From positions 1 through 16,249 of the forward strand of contig JAEZKD010000029.1 of NCBI GenBank assembly GCA_023415655.1: a stretch of 16,249 nucleotides of DNA, read 5' to 3'. The notes beneath the pieces were generated by a model, which had not been told where the DNA came from, searched no databases, and was given only the letters and a program-made list of their open reading frames with translations. Positions 7,288 to 15,380 of this stretch are shown piece after piece. The translations under genes and the position numbers were made by a program. Within the stretch, counting starts at the first letter, position 1, and every line of letters begins with the position of its first letter. The stretch comes from Bacillota bacterium (GTDB taxonomy: Bacteria > Bacillota > Clostridia > Lachnospirales > Lachnospiraceae).

Positions 7288-7316
7288 ATTCTAACATTGT
7301 TTTTCGTTGTGCGCAA
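7288..7316 (-). promoter_or_regulatory. Promoter for tex
   Basis: TTGCGC (7311-7316), 17-nt spacer, TAGAAT (7288-7293) with an upstream TG (TGTTAGAAT), an extended -10. It gives a leader of about 65 nt before the tex start. Confidence 0.65.
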
Positions 7317-7336
7317 GGTTACATCGTTTTCGTTAC

Positions 7337-9079
7337 TTAAGCATTTCGAAAGCCTAATTCATAAAGAGATGCATAAATCCCATTCTGCTTCATTAATTCC
7401 TCATGCGTTCCTTTTTCTTTGATTCCCTCTTCTGTTAATACAATAATATTTCGTGCATTCTTAATTGTGGAAAGACGATGAGCAATTACAAAGGTAGTAC
7501 GATTCTTCGCAAGTCTTTCCAAGGAATCTTGAACCACCTTCTCACTTTCATTATCAAGTGCAGAAGTTGCCTCATCAAAGATTAAGATTGGAGGATTCTT
7601 TAAGAATACTCTTGCTAAACTTAATCTTTGTTTTTGACCACCAGAAAGCTTTATTCCACGCTGGCCGATGTAAGTGTCATACCCATCTGGTAGACCTTCA
7701 ATAAATTCATGTGCATTTGCATTCTTTGCTGCAGCAATCACATCTTCCATCGTCGCATCAAGATTACCATAACGAATATTATCCGCCACCGTTCCTGCAA
7801 ATAAGTAAACATCCTGCTGTACAATCCCAATGTGTTTACGAAGTGAGGAAAGTGTAAATTTACGTACATCGATTCCATCAATCGTAATGTTTCCTTCGGT
7901 TACATCATAAAATCTTGGAATTAAGGAGCATAACGTTGTTTTTCCGACACCAGATGATCCAACAAGTGCAATATACTCTCCAGCAGGTACAGTCAAATCA
8001 ATGTTTTTAAAGACATCGATACTCGTATCCTGATATCGAAAAGCAACATTATGGAATTCAATTTCTCCTTTTACCTTTTTCATCTCAATTGCATCTGGTG
8101 GATCCACAATATCTGGCTCTGTCTCGATAATTTCCATAAATCGTGAGAATCCTGTAATACCATTTTGAAATTGCTCGGTAAAACTAATCAACCTACGCAC
8201 TGGTTCAATGATATTATTCACATAAAGAAGAAAGGTTAACATATCACTTAATTCAATTCCACTCGTAGCTATCAAAAGTCCTCCACCAACAATCACTGCA
8301 ACGTTGATGAGGTTCGTAAATAAAGAAAGCCCTGAATGAAACGTTGCCATCTGCCAATAGGCCTTCCTTTTACTTTCCACAAACCGACGATTGCCGTCTT
8401 CAAACTTATGAATTTCTTGTTCTTCGTTTGCAAAGGATTTTACAACGCGGATTCCGGATAGATTATCTTCTATTTGTGCATTAATATCCCCTACACACTC
8501 TCGATTTTTACGAAACGCTTGATTCATGCGATTTTTCATCACATAAGCAAAAGCACCCATCATCGGTAAGAAGATAAACAATATAAGAGTTAATTTCCAA
8601 TCAATTCGAACAAGTATTACAAATGCACCAAAGAATTTAATGACAGAAATTACAACATCCTCAGGACCATGATGGCATAGCTCAGTAATATCAAATAAAT
8701 CATGTGTAATACGCGTCATTAATTGACCTGTCTTTTGATTGTCATAATAATTAAAGGATAGCTTTTGTAAGTGCGTAAATATTTCATTACGCATATCATA
8801 CTCCATCTTAGCTCCCATAATATGACCTTTATACGAGATAAAAAAATTGCAGCAAAGCTCAATCATAGCAATTGCTATCATTAAAAGTGCTAGCTTGATA
8901 ATAATTGAAATCGCTGTATGAATCTCATAACGTATTAGCACATCATTAGTTATGTAGCGAACAATGATGGGATAAATTAATGATATGGCTGCAGCAAGCA
9001 ATGCACAAAACATATCTGCAAAAAATAATTTCTTGTATGGCTTATAGTATGATAAAAATTTTTTAGCTCTTGGCTTCAT
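7337..9079 (-). CDS. ABC exporter, fused permease and ATP-binding protein
   Basis: A 580-residue half-transporter of the MsbA/BmrA/LmrA type that would work as a homodimer. The N-terminal ~310 residues hold six hydrophobic segments (for example LFFADMFCALLAAAISLIYP near 15-35 and LTLILFIFLPMMGAFAYV). The nucleotide-binding domain has Walker A GSSGVGKTT (about 371-379), Q-loop IVQQDVYLF, signature LSGGQKQR (about 477-484), Walker B ILIFDEATSALD (about 496-507) with the catalytic Glu, and H-loop VIAHRLS (about 532-538). All are intact, so it does not need a partner to supply a catalytic site. The ATG at 9079 was chosen because AGGAGA lies before it; a longer frame to 9160 runs back through the pfkA terminator. 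Substrate cannot be told: a drug, lipid or peptide is possible. Confidence 0.92.
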   Translation of the reverse strand: MKPRAKKFLSYYKPYKKLFFADMFCALLAAAISLIYPIIVRYITNDVLIRYEIHTAISIIIKLALLMIAIAMIELCCNFFISYKGHIMGAKMEYDMRNEIFTHLQKLSFNYYDNQKTGQLMTRITHDLFDITELCHHGPEDVVISVIKFFGAFVILVRIDWKLTLILFIFLPMMGAFAYVMKNRMNQAFRKNRECVGDINAQIEDNLSGIRVVKSFANEEQEIHKFEDGNRRFVESKRKAYWQMATFHSGLSLFTNLINVAVIVGGGLLIATSGIELSDMLTFLLYVNNIIEPVRRLISFTEQFQNGITGFSRFMEIIETEPDIVDPPDAIEMKKVKGEIEFHNVAFRYQDTSIDVFKNIDLTVPAGEYIALVGSSGVGKTTLCSLIPRFYDVTEGNITIDGIDVRKFTLSSLRKHIGIVQQDVYLFAGTVADNIRYGNLDATMEDVIAAAKNANAHEFIEGLPDGYDTYIGQRGIKLSGGQKQRLSLARVFLKNPPILIFDEATSALDNESEKVVQDSLERLAKNRTTFVIAHRLSTIKNARNIIVLTEEGIKEKGTHEELMKQNGIYASLYELGFRNA

Positions 9080-9104
9080 AATTCTCCTAACTTTTCTATT
9101 GAAG

Positions 9105-9168
9105 AAAAAAGGGCTGTTCATAATTTTTGTCTCACATTTTGTAAAACAAAAATTAAACAACAGTCCCC
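9105..9168 (-). terminator. Intrinsic terminator of pfkA
   Basis: Two stacked stems: outer GGGACTGTT (about 9159-9167) with AACAGCCC (9111-9118), one bulged base; inner AATTTTTGT (9146-9154) with ACAAAAATT (9122-9130). On the minus strand the hairpin is followed by TTTTTT (9105-9110). It starts only 8 nt after the pfkA stop codon. Confidence 0.88.
9117..9145 (-). promoter_or_regulatory. Possible ABC exporter promoter inside the pfkA terminator
   Basis: TTTACA (9140-9145), 17-nt spacer, TATGAA (9117-9122) on the minus strand. The -35 lies in the terminator loop and the -10 in its descending arm. The hexamers match consensus at five and four positions. It would start RNA near 9110, about 30 nt before the exporter ATG. 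Confidence 0.3.
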
Positions 9169-9175
9169 ATTTTAT

Positions 9176-10165
9176 TTATCGAGATAACTTTTTGGCCATC
9201 TCGAATAAGTAATCATCCAAATCTTTACTCATTGCTAATGCTTCATTGATGTCATAATCAACGAATTCCCCGTTGCGATATGCAACCACACGGTTACTAC
9301 CTCCACGAGTCAATATATCAACAGCCTTTGCACCCATTGCAGAAGCATACACACGGTCTTTACAAGTTGGGCTTCCACCACGTTGAATATGTCCAATAAT
9401 CGTAGCTCTTGTCTCCATTCCTGTTGCTGCTTCAATACGCTTTGCCATGGCATTCGAATCACCAATACCTTCAGCATTTACAATGATATGATGCTTCTTC
9501 CCTCTTTTTCTCTTATCAATAATATTATCAATGATTTTCTGCTCATCGCGATCATAACGCTCCGTAGTTAGAATATCTTCTGCTCCATTGGCAATACCAC
9601 ACCAGAGAGCTATATAACCAGCATTTCTACCCATTACCTCAATAATACTACAACGCTCATGAGAGGTCGATGTATCACGTACCTTATCAATCGCCTGCAT
9701 TGCTGTATTTACTGCTGTATCGAAACCAATCGTATACTCTGTGCAAGCAATATCAAGATCGATGGTACCTGGTAATCCTACTGTATTAATTCCTCTTGCT
9801 GCAAGCTGTTGTGCTCCCTTAAAGGAACCATCTCCACCAATTACAACCAAACCATCAATTCCATGTTTCTTGCAATTTGCAGCTGCTTTATCCTGCCCTT
9901 CTTTCGTCATCATCTCTGGACAACGCGCAGTATATAGGATTGTTCCACCTCGTTGAATAATATCTGAAACGCTCTTAGCATCCATCTCTATAATATCTTC
10001 TTCTAGTAATCCAGTGTATCCTCTTCGAATGCCCTTGACCCTCAAACCACTTGCAAGAGCAGTACGAACAACTGCACGAATAGCTGCATTCATGCCTGGA
10101 GCATCTCCACCACTTGTCAATACACCGATTGTCTTAACTTGTTTTATTACATCTGCTTTCGCCAT
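9176..10165 (-). CDS. pfkA: ATP-dependent 6-phosphofructokinase
   Basis: A 329-residue enzyme, about ten more than E. coli PfkA through a short N-terminal extension. It phosphorylates fructose 6-phosphate to fructose 1,6-bisphosphate in glycolysis. Visible motifs: TSGGDAPGMN (17-26), GGDGS (110-114), PGTIDLD (132-138), TSTSHERCSIIEVMGRNAG and IGHIQRGGSP. Glycine in GGDG and in PGTID marks the ATP-using form rather than the pyrophosphate form. The allosteric-site arginines (IRAVVR) and the RGKKHH lysines are kept, so effector control is likely. The usual TIDND is TIDLD here (Leu137 for Asn); both catalytic-loop aspartates remain. GGAGGG is 6 nt before the ATG. It follows dnaE by 200 bp, a conserved order in Firmicutes, and has its own promoter and terminator. 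Confidence 0.97.
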   Translation of the reverse strand: MAKADVIKQVKTIGVLTSGGDAPGMNAAIRAVVRTALASGLRVKGIRRGYTGLLEEDIIEMDAKSVSDIIQRGGTILYTARCPEMMTKEGQDKAAANCKKHGIDGLVVIGGDGSFKGAQQLAARGINTVGLPGTIDLDIACTEYTIGFDTAVNTAMQAIDKVRDTSTSHERCSIIEVMGRNAGYIALWCGIANGAEDILTTERYDRDEQKIIDNIIDKRKRGKKHHIIVNAEGIGDSNAMAKRIEAATGMETRATIIGHIQRGGSPTCKDRVYASAMGAKAVDILTRGGSNRVVAYRNGEFVDYDINEALAMSKDLDDYLFEMAKKLSR

Positions 10166-10242
10166 TGTTTTCCCTCCGAATACTATATCGTTAATAATTT
10201 GACATAATGTACAATATTTACAAAGTTCTTCTTAACTCCACC

Positions 10243-10271
10243 ATTGTAAACCATGGAAAACTGTTTTTCAA
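10243..10271 (-). promoter_or_regulatory. Promoter for pfkA
   Basis: TTGAAA (10266-10271), 17-nt spacer, TACAAT (10243-10248) on the minus strand, each one base from consensus. It lies in the 200-bp gap after dnaE and leaves a leader of about 70 nt. I saw no convincing dnaE terminator in this gap. Confidence 0.65.
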
Positions 10272-10365
10272 TACTATTTTAACCGAGAATTTGACTTTTT
10301 TAGAAATTATTGTACTATTTTACTCCGAATTTCCAATGATAGTATTTACAATCCTATCCTTTGAA

Positions 10366-13300
10366 TTACAGCTTATATAACACCTTGATATTACTTTCCT
10401 CATAGCGTTCTAAAAGTCTCTCTCGTAATTCTAGATTCCAACCAACCAATTGGCTTTTTGGCAATCGTTTCACAGCTTTCTCTTTTTCACAATAGATAAC
10501 AACCTGATCTTTTCCATCAAAAGGCTCAATGATAGCATATAATTTCTCTTCCTCTGCAAGAAAATGTTCCTTATCTGCAAACTTAATCCAGATTTCTCTA
10601 GGAATATCGTCAAATGGAATGATATTTTGACATATTAATTTGGCAGGACGATCTTCCTCTACAGCCACCTTACCACGAATTAAGACTCGTTGATCAACTT
10701 CTAGAAGATATTTATTTTTTTCATAGTCACGAGGAAAAACAATTACTTCTACCGTACCAAACATATCCTCCAATGTAACAAATGCCATTACACTATTGGT
10801 TCTCGTAGTTTTTAAGTTTTTTGAGGTAATCATTCCTCCGATGGTTTCTATGTTTCCATCCTGAACACGAACCTCATTGGTTTCTTCATCCAATATAAAG
10901 TCTGAAGTATTGACCGTTGCATTCTTTTTTAGCAATTGGTCATAAGCATCGAGCGGATGTCCACTGACATAGATTCCAAGCACTTCCTTTTCGAATGCTA
11001 ACTTCTCCTCCATTGTGAATTCACCTACATTCGGCATAGAGAATTGTTCCTGTTCTACAAACACTTCCTCACCTAAGTCAAATAAAGATATCTGCCCTGT
11101 CATTGCACGTTTCTTCTCCTGTGCAACAGCTTCTAATACCTGAACGTATATATGCATTAACTGCTTCCTAGTTCCAGGTAAACTATCAAAAGCACCAGAT
11201 TTAATAAAGCTTTCAATTGTTCTTTTATTCACTTCCTTATTGGATAATCTCGATGCAAAATCCTTTAAACTTGTGAATGGTCCATTCGCTTCGCGTTCTG
11301 CTACTAGAGCATCAATGACTGGTCGCCCAAGTCCTTTGATTGCATTCAATCCATACCGAATATATCCATCATTTACCGTAAAGGAGGCATACCCTTCATT
11401 AATATCTGGAGGTAATAATTTGATGCCCATCTGACGGCAAGTATAAATATACTCTGCTACCTTAGTCGGATTATCAATGACTGAAGTCATAAGCGCAGCC
11501 ATGAATTCAACTGGATAATAACACTTTAAATATGCAGTCTGGTAAGATACAACTGCATAAGCTGCAGCATGAGATTTATTAAATGCATACTTCGCAAAAT
11601 CAGTCATTTCATCATAGATATGATTGGCCACTGCTTCTGGTATGCCCTTTGCAATACATCCAGGTACTCCTTCTTCTTGATTCCCATATACAAAGCTATG
11701 ACGTTCCTTCTCCATAACCGATGCTTTTTTCTTTGACATCGCACGGCGTACCAAATCACTTCGTCCAAAGCTATAACCTGCCAGCTCTCGAACGATCTGC
11801 ATTACCTGCTCCTGATAAACAATACATCCATACGTAGGTGCAAGGATTGGTTCTAGCTCTTTGCATTCATACACTATGCTTGATTGATTTACTTTTCCTT
11901 GAATATACTTTGGTATAAAGTCCATTGGACCTGGACGATATAAAGAAATTCCAGCGATAACATCCTCTAGACTACTCGCCTTTAATTCCTTCATAAAGCT
12001 TTTCATACCAGCACTTTCTAGCTGGAAGATCCCTTCTGTCTTTCCAGATGCAATAAGTTCGAATACCTTACTATCATCATAATCGATTTCATCTATGTTA
12101 AGCTTATGATTCTCTGGTCTTGTTCGATTCACAATATCAACAGCATTCTGAATTACCGTTAAAGTACGTAACCCTAAGAAATCCATCTTTAATAGACCAA
12201 GCTCTTCTAGCGTGGTCATCGTAAACTGTGTGGTAATTGCTTCGTCTGCACCTTTGGATAATGGTACATACTCATCAATTGGAGCATTACTAATAACAAC
12301 TCCCGCTGCATGCATGGAGGTATGTCTTGGAAGACCTTCAAGACGCTTTGACATATCAATCAGGTAATTTACTTCCCGATCATTTTCATACAACTTCCTA
12401 AGCTCTGGATTAACTTCAAGTGCACGATCAATGGTAATATTTAATTCTGTTGGAATCATCTTAGCTACAACATCAACCGATGCATAGGACATATCAAGGG
12501 CACGCCCAACATCTCGAATGACACCTCTTGCTGCCATGGTTCCAAACGTTACAATCTGAACCACTCGATCCTTTCCGTATTTCTCTACTACATAGTCTAT
12601 GACTTCTTGTCGTCTTTCATAGCAAAAATCAATATCAATATCTGGCATAGTCAATCGTTCTGGATTCAAGAAACGCTCAAACAACAGGCTATATCGTATT
12701 GGATCGATATTCGTGATCTCCAAACAATAGGATACAACGCTACCTGCAGCACTACCTCGCCCAGGCCCAACAGCAATGTTATGATCCTTTGCATATTTAA
12801 TAAAATCCCATACAATTAAAAAGTAATCAACAAAGCCCATTCCATTGATGGTTTCAAGCTCATAATGAAGTCGATCCCATAATTCTTGTGATGGATTCTG
12901 ATATCGGCGTAGTAATCCCTCTTCACAGAGTTTATTCAGATATGCTAACGCAGTATAGCCTTCTGGAACCTCATACTTTGGAAGCTTATACTTACCAAAT
13001 TCAATTTCTACATTACATCTCTGTGCAATCTTTCCTGTATTCTCAATTGCTTCTAATGCATAAGGGAACAATTCCTCCATCTGCTTTGGAGATTTCATAT
13101 AGAATTGACCACCCTCATAACGCATTCTATCTTCATCTTGAACTTTTTTCTGTGTTTGTATACATAACAGAATATCATGGGCCTGTGCATCGGACTCGAA
13201 CGTATAATGAACATCGTTGGTTACCACCATCGGTATCTTTGTTTCTTCATGTAATCTTAACATCCCTTGATTAACAAGCTTTTGTTCAGGAAAACCATGA

Positions 13301-13830
13301 TCTTGCAATTCGAGAAAGAAATTTCCTTCTCCGAAGATCTCTTGAAGATGATATGCTGACTTCTTAGCTTCCTCAAACATATTTCTACGTAATGAAACTG
13401 CAACTTCCCCTGCAAGACATGCGGAAAGTGCAATAATTCCTTCATGATATTGTTCCAATACCTCATAATCGATACGAGGTTTATAATAAAAACCTTCGGT
13501 AAATCCTTTCGAAACAATTTTCATTAAGTTATGGTAACCAGTATTATTTTCTGCTAATAAGATTAAATGAAAATATCTTCCGTCATTTCCACTTCCATCT
13601 TTGTTTAAACGTGAATTGGGAGCAACATAAACCTCACAACCGATAATCGGTTTAATCCCTTCCGCTAAACAAGCACGATAAAAATCCACTACACCATACA
13701 TAACACCATGGTCTGTGATTGCTAGCGAATCCATTCCTAGTTCCTTCGCTCTTGCTGCCATCTCCTTTATCTTTCCTGAGCCATCGAGCAAGCTATATTC
13801 TGTATGCACATGTAAATGCGTAAAACTCAT
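10366..13830 (-). CDS. dnaE: DNA polymerase III alpha subunit (DnaE)
   Basis: A 1154-residue C-family polymerase. The N-terminal PHP domain starts FTHLHVHTEYSLLDG and keeps its metal-ligand residues (HVH, ITDHG, CEVY, CLAGEV, TNDVHY), so it may be an active nuclease or phosphatase. The polymerase core carries GPGRGSAAGS, PDIDIDF (about 394-400) and KMDFLGLRT (near 547), which supply the three catalytic aspartates. A helix-hairpin-helix region (YGLNAIKGLGRPVIDAL) and a C-terminal OB domain (about 990-1030, GGMITSKNLKTTRTN) follow. In Firmicutes DnaE usually works beside PolC, extending primers or replicating more widely; PolC is not in this window. The start has AAGGAA about 7 nt upstream. The gene follows the deacetylase by 54 bp with no U-tract terminator between, so it may be co-transcribed with it. 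Confidence 0.97.
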   Translation of the reverse strand: MSFTHLHVHTEYSLLDGSGKIKEMAARAKELGMDSLAITDHGVMYGVVDFYRACLAEGIKPIIGCEVYVAPNSRLNKDGSGNDGRYFHLILLAENNTGYHNLMKIVSKGFTEGFYYKPRIDYEVLEQYHEGIIALSACLAGEVAVSLRRNMFEEAKKSAYHLQEIFGEGNFFLELQDHGFPEQKLVNQGMLRLHEETKIPMVVTNDVHYTFESDAQAHDILLCIQTQKKVQDEDRMRYEGGQFYMKSPKQMEELFPYALEAIENTGKIAQRCNVEIEFGKYKLPKYEVPEGYTALAYLNKLCEEGLLRRYQNPSQELWDRLHYELETINGMGFVDYFLIVWDFIKYAKDHNIAVGPGRGSAAGSVVSYCLEITNIDPIRYSLLFERFLNPERLTMPDIDIDFCYERRQEVIDYVVEKYGKDRVVQIVTFGTMAARGVIRDVGRALDMSYASVDVVAKMIPTELNITIDRALEVNPELRKLYENDREVNYLIDMSKRLEGLPRHTSMHAAGVVISNAPIDEYVPLSKGADEAITTQFTMTTLEELGLLKMDFLGLRTLTVIQNAVDIVNRTRPENHKLNIDEIDYDDSKVFELIASGKTEGIFQLESAGMKSFMKELKASSLEDVIAGISLYRPGPMDFIPKYIQGKVNQSSIVYECKELEPILAPTYGCIVYQEQVMQIVRELAGYSFGRSDLVRRAMSKKKASVMEKERHSFVYGNQEEGVPGCIAKGIPEAVANHIYDEMTDFAKYAFNKSHAAAYAVVSYQTAYLKCYYPVEFMAALMTSVIDNPTKVAEYIYTCRQMGIKLLPPDINEGYASFTVNDGYIRYGLNAIKGLGRPVIDALVAEREANGPFTSLKDFASRLSNKEVNKRTIESFIKSGAFDSLPGTRKQLMHIYVQVLEAVAQEKKRAMTGQISLFDLGEEVFVEQEQFSMPNVGEFTMEEKLAFEKEVLGIYVSGHPLDAYDQLLKKNATVNTSDFILDEETNEVRVQDGNIETIGGMITSKNLKTTRTNSVMAFVTLEDMFGTVEVIVFPRDYEKNKYLLEVDQRVLIRGKVAVEEDRPAKLICQNIIPFDDIPREIWIKFADKEHFLAEEEKLYAIIEPFDGKDQVVIYCEKEKAVKRLPKSQLVGWNLELRERLLERYEESNIKVLYKL

Positions 13831-13846
13831 ACTCTTATTCCTTTTC

Positions 13847-13879
13847 TATGCTATGGCATAATTCCTTTTAGGAATTATG
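13847..13879. repeat. Two overlapping, mutually exclusive hairpins before dnaE
   Basis: One perfect 9-bp inverted repeat (13857-13865 CATAATTCC with 13871-13879, 5-nt loop) and one 5-bp inverted repeat (TATGC 13847-13851 with GCATA 13856-13860) share bases 13857-13860, so only one can form fully at a time. They lie between the deacetylase stop and the dnaE Shine-Dalgarno (about 13838-13843). There is no U-tract, so neither is a standard terminator. Confidence 0.55.
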
Positions 13880-13884
13880 AATCT

Positions 13885-15297
13885 TTACTTTAACTTCGGT
13901 CTTGTTTTATCAATAATGGTAGACAAATCAAATAAGTCTGCAAGACGTTCTGGATACATTAACATCGCTTGTCCATCGAGCGGTCTACGTTGCATTCGTA
14001 CATAGCCCTCCTTGATTTGCATCCAAGGTTTTGCTTCCACACCACAAAAGATTTCAAATCCACTTTGTTTTAAATATTGATATTTCTCATTTGAATACGT
14101 TTTAATTCCACTTTGAATATCAATTCCATATGGATAAATATAGATATCCGTTTCTCCTACCAAGGACCCAACATTCTCTAACCAAAGCTTTGTATCCTTT
14201 TCGAGAAACGCTTGGGTAGATTCCTGCATATTACGATGACCATTGCTATGAGAAGCAAATTCCCAACCTCTTTCTCTCATCACTTTGGCTATCTCAGCTA
14301 CCGTTTCACGGTCCTGATCATAGGTACTTGAGTCCTTGGAATCTGGATCCGTACGATAACCAAGCGCTCCTTCGTAGCCAGTAAGAGCAATAATTCCCTT
14401 TGCACCTCGGTAAGAGAAATCCGGGTGTTCTTCAATAAATGTTTCTAAGACTGGAATCAGATCAAAATCTCCGACTTGTCTTCTTCCATCCTCTAGTATA
14501 TATTCTGTGGAAGGTCGCCCATTCGGATCCAGTACGATTCTAGAGGCAAACCCATCATTATCCATATAGTCATAGTAGTTCACATCATCCTGAGAAAGTA
14601 CAAATGGCTTTTTGTCGGAAGGAAGCATAATATCTCCTTCCGTATAGTACGTTGTCCCATCTTCCTTTGTCACCTTTTTAACTACATCATGGATGCTGAC
14701 AAGTACATAACCTGATTCATACATTTGCTTCATCATTTCTTTGAACTCAGAAACTGTCGTCATATAATAATTATACCCATTTGCTTCGTAAGATTGAAAC
14801 GCTTTCTCAGTATCATAAATCAATGAATGAAAAAAGACATGATTTACTTCTGCTGCAGATGAATACGCACCAAATGGCTCACATGCCTCCTTTTTCTTAT
14901 CATACGTTTCAATTGCTTCAACAAATTCGGGATAATCTGAATACTTTTCGTATGCCTTTATATATTGAATTGCTCCATCATAATCATATCCTATGGCCAA
15001 CTGATCAGCTTTCTTTAAATATTGAATCCGTTCTTCTTTTTCCTGATCTTCTTTTTGGGCTTTTTCCTCCTCTAAGGTCAGCGTAGGAGAAGCTTCACTA
15101 TTGTCTTGCTGTTCTGAGTAAACACCATTTGACTTCTTCTCATTCCGATCTTCTACTAGGTTTTTCATCGACATCCACATCAAAAGAATCGATAAAATCA
15201 GCCCTTCAACAATCAGAATCTTCGTGATCTTATGCACCGTCATTTTTTTCTTACGTTTTCCTGATGCTTTTTCAGTTTCCAAACTTATAACCCCCAT
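13885..15297 (-). CDS. Membrane-anchored polysaccharide deacetylase-like protein (NodB/CE4 fold)
   Basis: A 470-residue protein. A basic tail (KASGKRKKKMTVHK) and one hydrophobic segment (about 24-43, ITKILIVEGLILSILLMWMS) form a signal anchor, so the rest should lie outside the cell. An acidic, coiled region (about 70-100, LEEEKAQKEDQEKEERIQYL) precedes the catalytic domain. NodB-type motifs are LSQDDVNY (Asp pair near 235), HSNGH (about 348-352, the metal-binding HxxxH) and YPYG (about 385-388). Family members remove acetyl groups from cell-wall or surface glycans; the substrate here is unknown, and the domain is long with large insertions between motifs. The start is uncertain: GAGG abuts the ATG at 15297 with no spacing, while GGGGG lies 7 nt before an in-frame TTG at 15282. 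It is 54 bp upstream of dnaE. Confidence 0.82.
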   Translation of the reverse strand: MGVISLETEKASGKRKKKMTVHKITKILIVEGLILSILLMWMSMKNLVEDRNEKKSNGVYSEQQDNSEASPTLTLEEEKAQKEDQEKEERIQYLKKADQLAIGYDYDGAIQYIKAYEKYSDYPEFVEAIETYDKKKEACEPFGAYSSAAEVNHVFFHSLIYDTEKAFQSYEANGYNYYMTTVSEFKEMMKQMYESGYVLVSIHDVVKKVTKEDGTTYYTEGDIMLPSDKKPFVLSQDDVNYYDYMDNDGFASRIVLDPNGRPSTEYILEDGRRQVGDFDLIPVLETFIEEHPDFSYRGAKGIIALTGYEGALGYRTDPDSKDSSTYDQDRETVAEIAKVMRERGWEFASHSNGHRNMQESTQAFLEKDTKLWLENVGSLVGETDIYIYPYGIDIQSGIKTYSNEKYQYLKQSGFEIFCGVEAKPWMQIKEGYVRMQRRPLDGQAMLMYPERLADLFDLSTIIDKTRPKLK

Positions 15298-15351
15298 CCT
15301 CAGTGAATTACATTGTTCTGCTGTCTAATACATCAAGTGATTACTAATTTT

Positions 15352-15380
15352 ATTATACCAGTTCGAACGAATATTCGCAA
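15352..15380 (-). promoter_or_regulatory. Promoter for the deacetylase (and possibly dnaE)
   Basis: TTGCGA (15375-15380), 17-nt spacer, TATAAT (15352-15357) on the minus strand, with TG one base before the -10 (TGGTATAAT), an extended -10. The spacer contains two palindromes, GTTCGAAC (15361-15368) and CGAATATTCG (15368-15377). Confidence 0.8.
15364..15377. promoter_or_regulatory. Candidate LexA/DinR-type operator
   Basis: The plus strand reads CGAACGAATATTCG. Against the Firmicutes SOS box written CGAACRNRYGTTYG this differs only at the tenth base (A for G). It lies between the -35 and -10 of the promoter, where a bound repressor would block transcription. The mismatch is in a core half-site, so binding may be weak. 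Function is inferred. Confidence 0.3.

Noticed and set aside
9080..9160. 27-residue N-terminal extension of the ABC exporter
   Set aside because: Would be coded within the pfkA terminator and lacks a Shine-Dalgarno; the ATG at 9079 has AGGAGA.
9756..9776. Pyrophosphate-dependent phosphofructokinase
   Set aside because: GGDGS and PGTID carry the glycines of ATP-using enzymes, not the Asp and Lys of the pyrophosphate type.
12888..13274. 128-codon plus-strand open frame
   Set aside because: Lies wholly antisense to dnaE, whose frame is certain; no Shine-Dalgarno or family resemblance.
13257..13517. 86-codon minus-strand frame inside dnaE
   Set aside because: A shifted frame of dnaE, not a separate gene.
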